A stretch of DNA of 64,000 nt from Cryobacterium sp. Y50 (GCF_002929805.1 NZ_PJJM01000082.1:1-64000), one strand, 5' to 3'. Positions 17,036 through 26,712 are shown, counted from the stretch's first letter. The notes: generated by a model from the letters alone, not told the origin. A program made the numbers and translations.

Positions 17036-18151
17036 ATGAGAATCGCAGTTCCCACCGAGACCAAGAATAATGAATTTCGGGTCGCGATCACCCCGGCGGG
17101 GGTGCACGATCTTGTGTTGCACGGTCACGATGTGGTCGTGCAGGCCGGGGCTGGGGCGGGTTCCTCGATCAGCGATGAGCAGTATCGCTCGGCCGGTGCG
17201 ACGATTCTGCCGGACGCCGCGAGCGTCTGGGCGGCCGCCGACCTCCTGCTCAAGGTGAAAGAACCGATAGCGAGCGAGTACGGCTATTTTCGGGACGATC
17301 TGGTGCTGTTCACCTATTTGCACCTCGCCGCCGAACCCGACCTGACGAGGGCGCTGCTTGTGAGTCAGGTCACCGCGATCGCCTACGAAACCGTGCAGTT
17401 ACCCTCCCGTGCGCTTCCGCTGCTCGCGCCCATGAGCGATGTCGCCGGTCGCCTCGCACCGATCGTGGGTGCCAATGCCATGCTCAAACCGAACGGTGGC
17501 CCGGGTCTGCTGGTGCCCGGCGTTCCCGGCACGCATCCGGCCAAGATCGCCGTGCTTGGCGGCGGTGTCGCCGGAACCGCTGCGATGCAGGTGTCGCTCG
17601 GCCTCGGCGCGGAGGTGACCGTGCTCGACACGAATCTGTTTCGGCTGCGTGAGATCGACGCCCTGCACTTCGGTCGGGTCAAGACCATCGCCTCGAATAG
17701 CTTCGAGATCGACAAAGCCGTCATGGAGGCCGATATGGTCATCGGTTCGGTGCTGATTCCTGGTGCCAAGGCACCCAAGCTGGTCAGCAACGAGCTGGTG
17801 TCGCGCATGAAATCGGGCAGCGTGCTCGTGGACATCGCCGTTGACCAGGGCGGCTGCTTTGCTGACAGCCATCCGACCACTCACGCCGACCCCACCTTCA
17901 CCGTGCACCGATCCTTGTTCTACTGTGTCGCCAATATGCCCGGCGCTGTGCCGCACACCTCGACCTATGCCTTGACGAATGCGACCCTGCCGTACGTGCG
18001 CGCCCTCGCCACGTTCGGCTGGGTGAATGCACTGCGCGCCGATGCCGCGCTGGCGCAGGGACTCAACGTGTTCGGCGGCCGCCTGATCAGTCCCCCGGTC
18101 GCGCTCGCCCACGGGATGACGCACCGGCAGCTCGCCGAGGTGCTGGCCTAG
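17036..18151 (+). CDS. ald: Alanine dehydrogenase
   Basis: This 371-residue NAD-dependent enzyme interconverts L-alanine and pyruvate plus ammonium. The N-terminus MRIAVPTETKNNEFRVAITP is typical, as are the substrate-site KVKEP near residue 75 and the NAD-binding VLGGGVAGTAAMQVSLGLGA near residue 180. VDIAVDQGGCF follows near residue 267. GAGAGAGGGAC before the ATG is a good ribosome binding site. It is divergent from the pot operon and convergent with the EccC-like gene, whose stop overlaps by four bases. Confidence 0.96.
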   Translation: MRIAVPTETKNNEFRVAITPAGVHDLVLHGHDVVVQAGAGAGSSISDEQYRSAGATILPDAASVWAAADLLLKVKEPIASEYGYFRDDLVLFTYLHLAAEPDLTRALLVSQVTAIAYETVQLPSRALPLLAPMSDVAGRLAPIVGANAMLKPNGGPGLLVPGVPGTHPAKIAVLGGGVAGTAAMQVSLGLGAEVTVLDTNLFRLREIDALHFGRVKTIASNSFEIDKAVMEADMVIGSVLIPGAKAPKLVSNELVSRMKSGSVLVDIAVDQGGCFADSHPTTHADPTFTVHRSLFYCVANMPGAVPHTSTYALTNATLPYVRALATFGWVNALRADAALAQGLNVFGGRLISPPVALAHGMTHRQLAEVLA

Positions 18152-21100
18152 CCGCTCGCCAAGCTGCCGTCCGGTTCCGGCAGGACCGCCCGAGTCACGT
18201 CGCCATCGGGGTGCAGCACCCAGACTCGGCCGCGCCCGGGAGCCAGCGGTGGCGGCAACTGACGGCGGTGACTGACCATCCGAAAATCGGACAGGCCACA
18301 CCGATCGAATACGATGCTGGCCGGCCCGCCGTTGAGCCGACCGCGTGCAGTCTGCCCACTTGTAATCTGGCCACGCAGCCGAGTCAGCAGGGTCCAGTGT
18401 GCCTGCCAGGTTTCGGCGTCACCGACGACGACCAGCCGGCCGGGAGCATCCGTTTGACCGGTTTCGACGCTGATCAGGGCGGATGCTGTCGGCCCGGTCG
18501 TTCCCGCCAGCTCCACCACCGGCACCCTCAGCACAGCGCGCAGTCGCGCGGCGGTGCGCGCCGGTGACGACGATACGACAAGCAGCGGGCCGTGGTCGGG
18601 CAGCTGCGGAGTCGATCGGGCGAGCGGGGTGAGTTGCACCTGCACGGGCACCGGAGCCAGCAGTTGCACGCAGGTGTTGTGCCAGACTCCCCCACCGGCC
18701 GGCAGGGAGGCGTGGTAGTTGGCCGACAGCCCGCCGGCGGCGAGATGATCCTGCACGCTGGAAAGTTTGAGCAACAGGGTGCTCGGGCAGAGGGAAGCGA
18801 GTCCGGGAACCGCGCTGGTCAGCCGCTGCACGGCGACGACGAGGTGCACGCCGGCGGCAGGGCCATCGCGCAGTAATCCAGTGAGCAGATCGGCGGCGGC
18901 TAGTCGATGATCCGGCTGCCAGCGCGCCGAAACCGAATCGAAGTCGTCGAGCAGCAACAGTCGCGGCAGCGCTGTGGTCTGCTGTCCGCTTTCAATGCGC
19001 ATGCTCACCCGTTCCAATGCGTCCCAGGTCGACTCGACGTCGGCGTTCACTAATTCAATGGCGATTTGGGCACCACGCTCGCGTTCGGCCACCCGGGCGA
19101 TGGTGCACAGCAGCGTGGACTTGCCCGAGCCGGACCCGCCCACGACGAGCAGGTGACCGTCAATCTCGGGGGCGTAGGCGAACACGCGGTACCGCTGGCT
19201 GTCGGGCTCGTCGAGCACACCGAGGGGGTAGCCGGGAGCCGGGACACCCTCGACGGTGAACCGGCGCAGATCGGCCTCGGTCACCAGCGTCGGCAGCGCA
19301 TTCAGCCACGGGCGCCGCGGTGCAGTACCGCCGGAGAAACGCGCCGCAATCTCCAGAATGTCGCTCTCCCCGGTCGAGGCGACCTGGCAGAGCACCGGCT
19401 CGACGGTATCGGTGGCGATCACGCACCGACCGGGTTGATTTGGATCCAGCGTGGCCGCAGCATCCGTTCCGATCACGGCCTGGCTGTCAGCCCGGTTATT
19501 GACCCGCAGCGAAAGGCGCAGGCTGCATTGGCCATCAGGGCATCGCGCACCACCCCGGCCGGTCGTTGAGTGCACAAGATCAGGTGCACGCCGAGCGACC
19601 GCCCGCGCGCAGCAATGTCGACGAACAGGGCGTGCAGCTCCGGAAAGGCCCCGAGCATGGCCGCGAATTCATCGACAACGATGACCAGTCGGGGCAGCGG
19701 ATGCTCCAGCTCGGTCAGATTCCGCGCGCCAGCAGTGCTGAGCATCCGCTCTCGGAAGCGCAGTTCGGCCCCCAGACTGGCCAGGGCGCGGGCAGCCGTC
19801 TGGGAATCGAGATCGGTGATGAGCCCGACGCAGTGCGGAAGCCGGCTGAGGGGCGCAAATGCGGCGCCGCCCTTGAAATCAACGAGTAAGAAATTCACCT
19901 GTTCCGCTGAATGCACAGCGGCCAGGGACGCCACCCAGGTCGTCAAGAGCTCACTCTTGCCGCTGCCGGTCGTGCCGCCCACGATGGCGTGCGGTCCGGC
20001 TCGCACTAGATCGATGAGTACCGGCCCAGCTGGTCCGACTCCGATCACGCAACCCAGGCCGGTCGGGGCAACCGACGCCGGGTCGGCGGTTGCGCTGCCG
20101 CCTGCCGTGAGTAAGTCTGTCAGGGTAACGCCGACCGGGATCGCCCCGGCCGAGGTGACGAGGCCGGCGTCGCTGGCCTGGCGGGTGAGCGCCGCTGCAA
20201 AGTCGGTGGCCGCGGCCCTGGTCAGCAGTTCCGGGAAGAAATCGATGGCCGGCGCCCGATTCGGCGACCGGACCAGCTGCGCTCGGCCGGGACCGATCAC
20301 CCGCACAACGGTTCCGCACCCCGGCGGCAGATCGTCGAGCCGGGTCGCAACGGCGACCAACAGTCGCCCCTGGCCGCGGTCGCGCGCGGTGCGTGCCGAT
20401 GTTCCCGACGTCGCCTGATGCAGCACGATGTGCCGAGTTGCTGGTCGCACGTCGTCGTGTGGAAACGCGGCTGCCCACTCCCACTCGGGGCCGGTATCCA
20501 GGTCCAGGCCGACGTCGGTCGGGGGCAGTGCGAAGCACAGCTGCACGAGCACCGCCCGGGCCAGGGCTTCGGGAAGAGGTGCAGCCCCGACGATGCCGAG
20601 TCCGTGCGTCAGGTCGACGACGATCGGAGCGTCGGTGATGATCGCGGCCCAGTCACGAAGTTCTCGATGGTCGTTCGGAGCTGTCGCCCCGCCCAACCGA
20701 ATGCCACTCGGTGCCGGGCCACAGCCCAGGGTGACGAGCGTGGCATCCGTTTGCCGCCAGCGCGCGGCGGAGGCACGGCCGAGCACGATGTCCCTGGCCG
20801 AGGGAGTCTGCTGCCAGGCGTCCTCCCTCCAGCGGGCCTGGCGTTCGGTGATCGCCACCCGAAGCACCGCGACGGCGTCGGCCTGTGCGGCAGTTTCGGT
20901 CCGGCGGCGTTTGCGCCCGGCGCGCCGCGAGTCGACCATGCTGGCCACCGCGATGAGCGGGCTGAGCACGGCGAAGATCAGTGCGAACGCTGACCCGGTG
21001 ATCGACCAGATCAGGCCGGCGGCAGCCAGTGGTGCCACAGTGGCGAGAAGCGGAAATCCGGCCGGTGGCGCCGCGGAGGACGCCGGCGGCAGGCTGAGGT

Positions 21101-21209
21101 TCTCGTCAACGGTCGACACAGCACCAGCAGACCAGAGGATCGGCTCCGCGTGGGGCGGGCGAGAGCTATCCGTGCGTAATCCGCGTTTGGGTGCCTGGTG
21201 GAGGAGCAA
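18148..21209 (-). pseudogene. EccC/FtsK-SpoIIIE-type ATPase, frameshifted
   Basis: Two overlapping open frames together encode about 1,020 residues of an EccC-like motor of the type VII secretion class. The 5' part (21209 down to about 19524) has two membrane helices near residues 50-95, then an ATPase domain with Walker A GGTTGSGKSELL and Walker B VIVVDEFAAM. The 3' part (from about 19524 down to 18148) has a second ATPase with GGSGSGKSTLL and LLLLDDFDSV. Reading frame is lost exactly after RDALMANA; the following SLRLSLRVNNRADSQA lies one base out of frame. One missing base explains it. There is no slippery heptamer, so either the gene is disabled or the assembly has an error. Start is a TTG at 21209 or a GTG at 21119. 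The FHA gene lies directly upstream. Confidence 0.75.
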
Positions 21210-21227
21210 CCCGCCACGGCAAACGGC

Positions 21228-21806
21228 TCAGGCGACGGTGAACGAGTGGTCGGCGATTTCGACCCGCGTACCGTGCGGTAGCACGTAGCGTCGTCCCGGT
21301 TCGAGCGGCTCGGCCGTTTCGCCGGGCCGGCGAATTACGGTGCCATTGCCGGAGACCCGGTCACTGACCCAGAACTCGCCGTCGTGCTGGCCGAACTCGA
21401 GGTGAGTCTTGGAGACCGAGCGGTCGGCATCCACTACCCGAATAAGGTCGTCGAAGATCTCGTCAGGTTGCGGCAGAGGCTTGCGCCCGATCAGGCCCGA
21501 CCCCTGGACGGTCACTTTCTGACCGGTGCTGAAGGTCAAAACGAAGGTCCTGCTGCTCGGCAGCGTCGATGCTGCGGGGGGATCGTTCGTAACGGCGGCG
21601 GCCGCGCGCACCGGAACGGGCACGAGTGCGGGAATCGGAACGGAGATGATCGCTGCCTTTCGCGGAAGGCGCGCGATGATGGTCGTGTCGTTCGGGCGCG
21701 GATCCGGGCGCTTACGCGATTCCACGGTAGCCGATCGAGAGCTACCGCACTCGCCGCAAAACATGGCACCAACCGGCAGCCAGGCACCGCAAATCTGACA
21801 CGTCAC
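21228..21806 (-). CDS. Zinc-ribbon FHA domain protein
   Basis: The 192-residue product has an N-terminal four-cysteine zinc ribbon (CQICG...CGECG) at residues 3-22. A basic, proline-rich linker follows, then a forkhead-associated domain at about residues 100-190. That domain has the phosphothreonine-binding landmarks GRKPLP, SVSKTHLEF and VSGNGTVI. It should read phosphothreonine marks made by a Hanks kinase; the linker itself contains a DTTII stretch that could be phosphorylated, as in GarA-type proteins. It lies immediately upstream of the EccC-like gene on the same strand, 19 bases apart, so it may regulate that motor. GTG is the start. Confidence 0.85.
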   Translation of the reverse strand: MTCQICGAWLPVGAMFCGECGSSRSATVESRKRPDPRPNDTTIIARLPRKAAIISVPIPALVPVPVRAAAAVTNDPPAASTLPSSRTFVLTFSTGQKVTVQGSGLIGRKPLPQPDEIFDDLIRVVDADRSVSKTHLEFGQHDGEFWVSDRVSGNGTVIRRPGETAEPLEPGRRYVLPHGTRVEIADHSFTVA

Positions 21807-21817
21807 GACCGGCTCAC

Positions 21818-22162
21818 TTAAACCTTCTTGACCAAGCTGGACTTGAGCTGCATGAAACCAAAACCATCGACCTTGCAGTCGATGTCGTGTCCGTCAACCG
21901 GGTCGACCAATCGAATGTTGCGCACCTTAGTGCCGACCTTGATCGACAGGGCCTGACCCTTGACCTTGAGGTCCTTGATGATCGACACGGTGTCGCCGTC
22001 GATCAGGATGGTGCCGAAGGCGTCTTTGACGACGGCTTCCTGCTCTTCTTCAACCGGTTCGTTCGACCATTCGTGGGCGCAGAGCGGGCAAACCAGCAGC
22101 GCGCCCATTTCGTAGGTCAGGTCGCTGGAGCATTCAGGGCACGGGGGCAAGGTCTCATTCAC
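21818..22162 (-). CDS. yjdM: YjdM/PhnA family zinc-ribbon protein
   Basis: This 114-residue cytoplasmic protein matches the YjdM (formerly PhnA) family. An N-terminal zinc ribbon is formed by CPECSSDLTYEMG...VCPLCAHEW. The conserved core DAFGTILIDGDTVSIIKDLK and the C-terminal GFGFMQLKSSLVKKV follow. Despite the historic name it is not shown to act in phosphonate breakdown, and its role is unclear. The GTG start gives the normal family length, and a TATTAT box lies seven bases upstream. It ends 11 bases before the FHA gene start, so the two may be cotranscribed. Confidence 0.9.
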   Translation of the reverse strand: MNETLPPCPECSSDLTYEMGALLVCPLCAHEWSNEPVEEEQEAVVKDAFGTILIDGDTVSIIKDLKVKGQALSIKVGTKVRNIRLVDPVDGHDIDCKVDGFGFMQLKSSLVKKV

Positions 22163-22169
22163 TCGTTCT

Positions 22170-22175
22170 ATAATA
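22170..22175 (-). promoter_or_regulatory. -10 box of yjdM (leaderless type)
   Basis: TATTAT on the minus strand is separated by seven bases (AGAACGA) from the GTG start of yjdM. Confidence 0.5.
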
Positions 22176-22193
22176 CGCGATTGCCTGCGCCGG

Positions 22194-22634
22194 CTATCGG
22201 CGACCGATCCCGATTCCGGACTCGCGGTTGAACGCCGAGACCGGCAGCCCGAGGAAGTAAGACTCGGCCGAATGCGCTCCGGAGGACAGCAGTGCCGACA
22301 ACATGCCGGCCGTGTAGAAGAAGGACAGGGTGAACCAGAGAAGCAGGAGGCCGGTGAACCAGTAGATAGCCCGATTCCAGAATGGCCGGTTGCTGCGGTT
22401 GGTTTCGGCGAAACTTCGGGCCAGGGTGCGCGGTGGGCCGAGCGAGTCGAGGGTGGTGTCGATGTCGCGGGCGGCGGCATCCACTTTGATGTTGCCGCGA
22501 ATCTCACGCAGGATCGATCGGCGTTCGCGCATCGACACCAATTCTTCGAGCCAGAGGTCGAGCCGAAACAGGTAGGACTCCCGGCGACGCCAGACTCCGA
22601 ACGCGGATCGGGTCTGGGTGGTTTGGGTTTTCAT
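22194..22634 (-). CDS. Small HAAS-type membrane protein paired with PadR
   Basis: The 146-residue protein has an N-terminal helical region (FRLDLWLEELVSMRERRSIL) typical of HAAS/permease-prefix domains. A single long hydrophobic stretch (LLLLWFTLSFFYTAGMLSALL) follows, with a short tail. Its start overlaps the PadR stop by four bases, exactly as in the 7774-9272 pair. It is much shorter and lacks an extracytoplasmic domain. Function is unknown; the organisation suggests it is the direct target of the upstream regulator. Confidence 0.75.
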   Translation of the reverse strand: MKTQTTQTRSAFGVWRRRESYLFRLDLWLEELVSMRERRSILREIRGNIKVDAAARDIDTTLDSLGPPRTLARSFAETNRSNRPFWNRAIYWFTGLLLLWFTLSFFYTAGMLSALLSSGAHSAESYFLGLPVSAFNRESGIGIGRR

Positions 22635-23041
22635 TTCGGTTCCTCCCGGAGTGATTCTGGCTGGTCTGGTTCATCTGTCGGGATGGGACCGAGGCCCATG
22701 TGCACGATCGCAACCAGGTAGCGCCATCGAGCAGTCGAAAGCTTGAGGGCTTCCTTTCCCGCCGGGCTGAGTGTGTAGTATTTGCGGGCGGGTCCCGCTG
22801 TCGACGCGACCAGGCGGCTCGTGAGCGAGCCGTCCTGCTCCAGCCGTGACAACACCGGGTAGACGGTGCCGGTCGCGAGGTCACTGAGACCAATGTCTTG
22901 CAGCCGCACAACGAGTTCGTAGCCGTACGATTCGGCGCGGTGCAATTGGCTCAGGATCAGCATGGGCAGCACACCGCGTAAGGACTGCGCGTCTTGCTGC
23001 ACTGCCGGAACACTCGGTGGTTGCGTCATGACTATCAACAT
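22631..23041 (-). CDS. PadR family transcriptional regulator
   Basis: This 136-residue regulator has the PadR winged-helix pattern: LRGVLPMLILSQLHRAESYG, then the wing TGTVYPVLSRLEQDGSL and PARKYYTLSPAGKEAL. The C-terminus is acidic. The start may be the ATG at 23041 or, four codons later, the ATG at 23029; neither has a clear ribosome binding site. It forms an overlapping pair with the small membrane gene that follows. Confidence 0.88.
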   Translation of the reverse strand: MLIVMTQPPSVPAVQQDAQSLRGVLPMLILSQLHRAESYGYELVVRLQDIGLSDLATGTVYPVLSRLEQDGSLTSRLVASTAGPARKYYTLSPAGKEALKLSTARWRYLVAIVHMGLGPIPTDEPDQPESLREEPK

Positions 23042-23359
23042 CGAGCAGGTAGTCGGCGAGACCTAATAGCTGTGCATGCCATCTAGCAAAAAATGCCCCC
23101 ACCGAACCGCAGCGCAATGCAGGCCAGTTCACCGCTTGGTCTACACTGGCGCTGCGTGTACTGATGGCATGATCTGATCAATCACTTCACCCGGTAATCA
23201 GAACGGTTGGGAAGTGGGGGTTGTCAATATTCCAGACGGAGTTCCACGGAATACTCATGGGTGGGACTGGTGGAGTCGGTGGCGTAGGGTGAGCGGACCC
23301 GAACGTGCCATTCCTTGGCGATCCGGTTCTCGCACCACGATGTGAGGAAGACACTGCCC
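23042..23359. other. Intergenic stretch with a doubtful short frame
   Basis: This region of more than 300 bases lies between divergent padR and phzF. It probably holds the padR promoter. On the minus strand, 23224-23358 is an open frame of 44 codons whose end (NRIAKEWHVRVRSPYATDST) has protein-like composition but no start codon; it could be a gene remnant. Nothing else is recognised. Confidence 0.3.
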
Positions 23360-23365
23360 TAGATT
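23360..23365 (+). promoter_or_regulatory. -10 box of phzF-like gene (leaderless type)
   Basis: TAGATT is followed by six bases (GAAGGC) and the ATG start. Confidence 0.5.
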
Positions 23366-23371
23366 GAAGGC

Positions 23372-24229
23372 ATGACTCTTCCGCCATCCCTGCTGCGCCT
23401 CGCCGCATTCGCGGCCGAGCCCGGCGGCGGCAACCCGGCCGGCGTGCTCCTCGACGCTCGGAATCTCGATGATGGGCAGATGCAGGACATTGCCACGGAA
23501 GTCGGGTATGCCGAAACAGCATTTCTGACCGAACCTGCCATCGACGGCGACCAACGACACGCCCGCATCAAGTACTTTTCCCCACTCGCCGAGGTGCCCT
23601 TCTGCGGTCACGCCACTATCGCCACAGCGATCGCCCTGGCGACCCGCGACGGCGTGGGAACTCTCCGGTTCGAGACGGCAGTTGGTGTCATCGTCATCAC
23701 GACCACACTAAACGAGGGTGCCATCATCGCGTCGTTCACGAGTGTGGAACCGCGGTTGGCCGATTTTTCCGACGGAGTCCTTGATCGACTGCTGGATCTG
23801 CTCGGCATCGGCCGGGGCGACTTGGATCCCCAGTATGCGCCGCAGGTTGCCTTTGCGGGAAATTGGCATCCGATTCTGGTTTTCGCCAACCAGACGACGT
23901 TCGACACGTTCCAGTTCGACGTCGAACCGATGGCCAGCCTGATCGAAGAGCAGAACTGGACCGGCACGGTCACCACGCTCTTCGCACTGGCCCCGAATAT
24001 ATTCGCCGCCCGCAACCTGTTTCCCGTTGGTACAATACTCGAAGACCCCGCTACCGGCTCGGCCGCGGCCGCGCTGGGCGGGTATCTGCGCGAACTGGCA
24101 CTCGTCGACGGGCCAACGCGCGTGCTGGTCCACCAGGGCAGTCATATCGGGCGGCCGAGCCTGCTCACCGTCGATATCCCGCGAACCGGCGGAATCATCG
24201 TGAGCGGTTCGGCCATCACGATCACGTAA
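23372..24229 (+). CDS. PhzF family isomerase/epimerase
   Basis: The 285-residue protein belongs to the PhzF family, which has a diaminopimelate-epimerase-like fold. It shows the N-terminal PGGGNPAGVLLDA, the catalytic-glutamate region EVGYAETAFL near residue 49, FCGHATIATAIAL near residue 78 and the C-terminal EDPATGSAAAALGGYL. Members act as isomerases on various small metabolites; no phenazine genes are nearby, so the substrate is unknown and phenazine synthesis should not be inferred. The start looks leaderless. It is convergent with the PP2C gene. Confidence 0.88.
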   Translation: MTLPPSLLRLAAFAAEPGGGNPAGVLLDARNLDDGQMQDIATEVGYAETAFLTEPAIDGDQRHARIKYFSPLAEVPFCGHATIATAIALATRDGVGTLRFETAVGVIVITTTLNEGAIIASFTSVEPRLADFSDGVLDRLLDLLGIGRGDLDPQYAPQVAFAGNWHPILVFANQTTFDTFQFDVEPMASLIEEQNWTGTVTTLFALAPNIFAARNLFPVGTILEDPATGSAAAALGGYLRELALVDGPTRVLVHQGSHIGRPSLLTVDIPRTGGIIVSGSAITIT

Positions 24230-24254
24230 GCGTTCGACTCCGCGCCCAGTGCGA

Positions 24255-25058
24255 TCAGGCTTCCGGCGCCTCGTAGGGTTCGACTGCGAGCACGTCAACC
24301 ACGATCGCGGTGACGTTGTCGCGACCACCGTTTTCGAGGGCCGCCTCGACCATCGCGGAGACGGCGTCCGCTGCCAGCTTCTTCTCGAGTAAAAAATGAC
24401 GGATACCGTACGAGGTCAGTTCCTTGGTGAGCCCGTCTGAGCAAACCAGGATGCGCGTGCTGGCCTGAATCGGCAGAATGCGATAGTCAGGAATGGGCGG
24501 TTCGTGAAAGCCGACTGCCCGGGTGATGATGTTGCTGTGCGGGTGTACGTCGGCCTCTTCGCGGGTAATGCGCCCGGCATCGACGAGTTCCTGCACGACC
24601 GAGTGGTCGTTGGTGACCTGCTCGAGTACACCGTTGAACAACTGATAAACCCGGGAGTCGCCGATGTTGAAGACGATCCAACTGACGGCATCCGAGACCA
24701 GGGCCAGTGCAACCCCGGTCACCGTTGTTCCGGTGCCCTGGTCGGTGACTCCGACACCCTGCGCCATATCGTCGACGGCGAGCACGAGGGCCCGGTCAAT
24801 CGAACCGGCCTCGGCAACGAGCGTTCCGGATAGCTCGGCCAGCCGGTTGACGACGGCGGCACTGGCGACATCGCCGGCCGAATGCCCACCCATACCGTCA
24901 GCGACGGCGAACAGCGGCGGCGCGGCGAGCAGGCTGTCTTCGTTGACCTCTCGGCGATGACCAACGTCGGTCAGGGCAGCCCACGCCAGCGTTAGCGTCG
25001 TTCCAACGCTGGGCAGTTCGACACGAAATTCGGTCGAACCTTGACCAATCTGGGTCAC
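24255..25058 (-). CDS. PP2C-type serine/threonine phosphatase
   Basis: This 267-residue metal-dependent phosphatase should remove phosphate from Ser/Thr residues, opposing Hanks kinases such as the one at 1567. It has the PP2C metal-binding motifs DVGHRREVNEDSLL near residue 28 and VADGMGGHSAGD near residue 48. GDSRVYQL, VCSDGLTKEL and GGRDNVTAIVVDV follow in the correct order. The GTG at 25058 is preferred because GGAAGG lies eight bases upstream; a longer GTG start at 25142 would add 28 unconserved residues. Being soluble, it resembles the catalytic half of PstP. Confidence 0.92.
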   Translation of the reverse strand: MTQIGQGSTEFRVELPSVGTTLTLAWAALTDVGHRREVNEDSLLAAPPLFAVADGMGGHSAGDVASAAVVNRLAELSGTLVAEAGSIDRALVLAVDDMAQGVGVTDQGTGTTVTGVALALVSDAVSWIVFNIGDSRVYQLFNGVLEQVTNDHSVVQELVDAGRITREEADVHPHSNIITRAVGFHEPPIPDYRILPIQASTRILVCSDGLTKELTSYGIRHFLLEKKLAADAVSAMVEAALENGGRDNVTAIVVDVLAVEPYEAPEA

Positions 25059-25164
25059 GGGTAGTGCCTTCCGAGTGTGGGGCGCGAAGCCGGCCCCGCC
25101 GTTCCAACGTTCACCGAAGGACTCGAACCATAATAACGTCACCGTCCGTTGACACCGTACCGGC

Positions 25165-26601
25165 CTAGTGTCCGATGTAGCTCATCACATGCTTGATCCG
25201 GGTGTAATCCTCGAAGCCATACATCGAGAGGTCCTTGCCGTACCCGGAGTGCTTGAAACCGCCGTGCGGCATCTCGGCAACGATCGGTATGTGGGTGTTG
25301 ATCCAGACGCACCCGAAGTCGAGGTGCTTGGCAAAGCGCATCGCCCGACCGTGATCTTGCGTCCACACCGACGACGCAAGACCATACTGCACGTCGTTCG
25401 CCCAGCGCAGCGCCTCGGCCTCGTCGGTGAAACACTGCACGGTCATCATCGGGCCGAAAATCTCGTGCTGCACGGCCTCGTCGGTCTGCAGCAGTCCGCT
25501 GACGATGGTCGCTTCGTGAAAATAGCCGGCCTGGCCGACACGATGACCGCCGAGTTCGAGCACTGCGTGGTCGGGCAGCCGGTCGACGAAACCGGAGACC
25601 TGAGCGAGCTGGTTGGCGTTGTTGACCGGGCCGAACAAGACTCCCTGCTCGCTGGGAGCTCCAGTGCGCGCGTTCTCCCGAGCGTAGAGGGCTAGCGCGG
25701 CGACGAATTCGTCGTGAATTCCGGCCTGCACGAGCAGCCGGGTCGCAGCGGTGCAGTCCTGGCCGGCGTTGAAGAAGCCGGCGGCAACGATGCCGGCCAC
25801 GGCGAGCTCGATATCTGCGTCGTCGAAAACGATCACCGGTGCCTTGCCACCAAGTTCGAGGTGCACTCGTTTGAGATCATGTGAGGCGGCTTCAGCGACG
25901 GCCATACCGGCCCGCACCGATCCGGTGATCGATACCAGCTGGGGAGTCTTGTGGTCGATCATGGCCGCACCGGTCGTGCGGTCACCGGTGATCACGTTGA
26001 GCACGCCCTTCGGCAGAAACTCCGCGGCGATCTCGGCGAGCAGGAGCGTCGCGCTCGGCGTCGTGTCGGAGGGCTTGAGCACGGTCGTATTGCCCGCGGC
26101 GAGCGCGGGTGCGAATTTCCAGACCGCCATGTTCAGCGGGTAGTTCCAGGGCGTGACCTGACCGACGACACCGATCGGTTCGCGGCGAATGAACGAGGTG
26201 TGGTCGGTCAGATACTCACCGGCCGCGCGGCCCTCCAGATTGCGGGCTGCTCCGGCGAAGAAACGAATCTGGTCGACCGAGAGCAGAATCTCGTCGTCAA
26301 CGAGGGTCGAGCGCGGCTTGCCGGTGTCGAGCGACTCGGCGTCTGCGAATTCCTCGGCACGCGTCTCCATGGCATCCGCTATGCGAAACAGCGCGAGCTG
26401 CCGTACCGCCGGGGTTGTTTCTCCCCAAATTTCAAAAGCGGATGCCGCGGCTCGGTATGCAGCATCGACGTCGGTCGTGTTCGAGACCGGGCTGCTGGCA
26501 TAGACCGTTTCGGTCGCCGGATCGATCAGGTCGAACCGTTCCGTCGACGTCGAATCAGAGTATTGGCCATTGATGAAGTTGCGTAGTTCGGGGGCGCTCA
26601 T
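25165..26601 (-). CDS. Gamma-aminobutyraldehyde dehydrogenase
   Basis: This 478-residue NAD-dependent aldehyde dehydrogenase most resembles the PatD/KauB-type enzymes that oxidise 4-aminobutanal to GABA. It shows the catalytic glutamate in [12 protein letters not shown] near residue 250 and the nucleophilic cysteine in [13 protein letters not shown] near residue 284. ITGSVRAG (cofactor loop) is also present. The assignment to 4-aminobutanal is strengthened by its divergent neighbours, an Lrp regulator and a putrescine-type transaminase, and by the polyamine importer 9 kb away. A TACACT box seven bases before the ATG indicates leaderless expression. A betaine aldehyde dehydrogenase role is a less likely alternative. 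Confidence 0.88.
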   Translation of the reverse strand: MSAPELRNFINGQYSDSTSTERFDLIDPATETVYASSPVSNTTDVDAAYRAAASAFEIWGETTPAVRQLALFRIADAMETRAEEFADAESLDTGKPRSTLVDDEILLSVDQIRFFAGAARNLEGRAAGEYLTDHTSFIRREPIGVVGQVTPWNYPLNMAVWKFAPALAAGNTTVLKPSDTTPSATLLLAEIAAEFLPKGVLNVITGDRTTGAAMIDHKTPQLVSITGSVRAGMAVAEAASHDLKRVHLELGGKAPVIVFDDADIELAVAGIVAAGFFNAGQDCTAATRLLVQAGIHDEFVAALALYARENARTGAPSEQGVLFGPVNNANQLAQVSGFVDRLPDHAVLELGGHRVGQAGYFHEATIVSGLLQTDEAVQHEIFGPMMTVQCFTDEAEALRWANDVQYGLASSVWTQDHGRAMRFAKHLDFGCVWINTHIPIVAEMPHGGFKHSGYGKDLSMYGFEDYTRIKHVMSYIGH

Positions 26602-26608
26602 GCGGCCC

Positions 26609-26614
26609 AGTGTA
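26609..26614 (-). promoter_or_regulatory. -10 box of aldehyde dehydrogenase gene
   Basis: TACACT on the minus strand is separated by seven bases (GGGCCGC) from the ATG start, again of leaderless type. Confidence 0.5.
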
Positions 26615-26649
26615 TCTATTTCGGTTTAATACGCACCCAGATTCACAAA

Positions 26650-26688
26650 TGAAATCCGCAGTGTTTTGCGAAGACTGCTACGGATTCA
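26650..26688. promoter_or_regulatory. Putative Lrp operator
   Basis: TGAAATCCG (26650-26658) and CGGATTCA (26681-26688) form an imperfect dyad centred between the divergent aldehyde dehydrogenase and lrp genes. A second small dyad, ACTTGCTGAAGT, follows at its edge. Lrp proteins usually bind such sites next to their own gene, so this is the natural target for the adjacent regulator. Confidence 0.4.
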
Positions 26689-26712
26689 CTTGCTGAAGTG
26701 CATTTTGACTGA

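Noticed and set aside
16882-17070. Small plus-strand frame in the potD-ald intergenic region
   Set aside because: It overlaps the ald start, has no ribosome binding site and lies in AT-rich regulatory sequence.
19515-19535. Programmed -1 frameshift in the EccC-like gene
   Set aside because: The geometry needs a one-base backward shift, but no X-XXY-YYZ slippery heptamer or obvious downstream pseudoknot is present, so a lesion or sequencing error is more likely.
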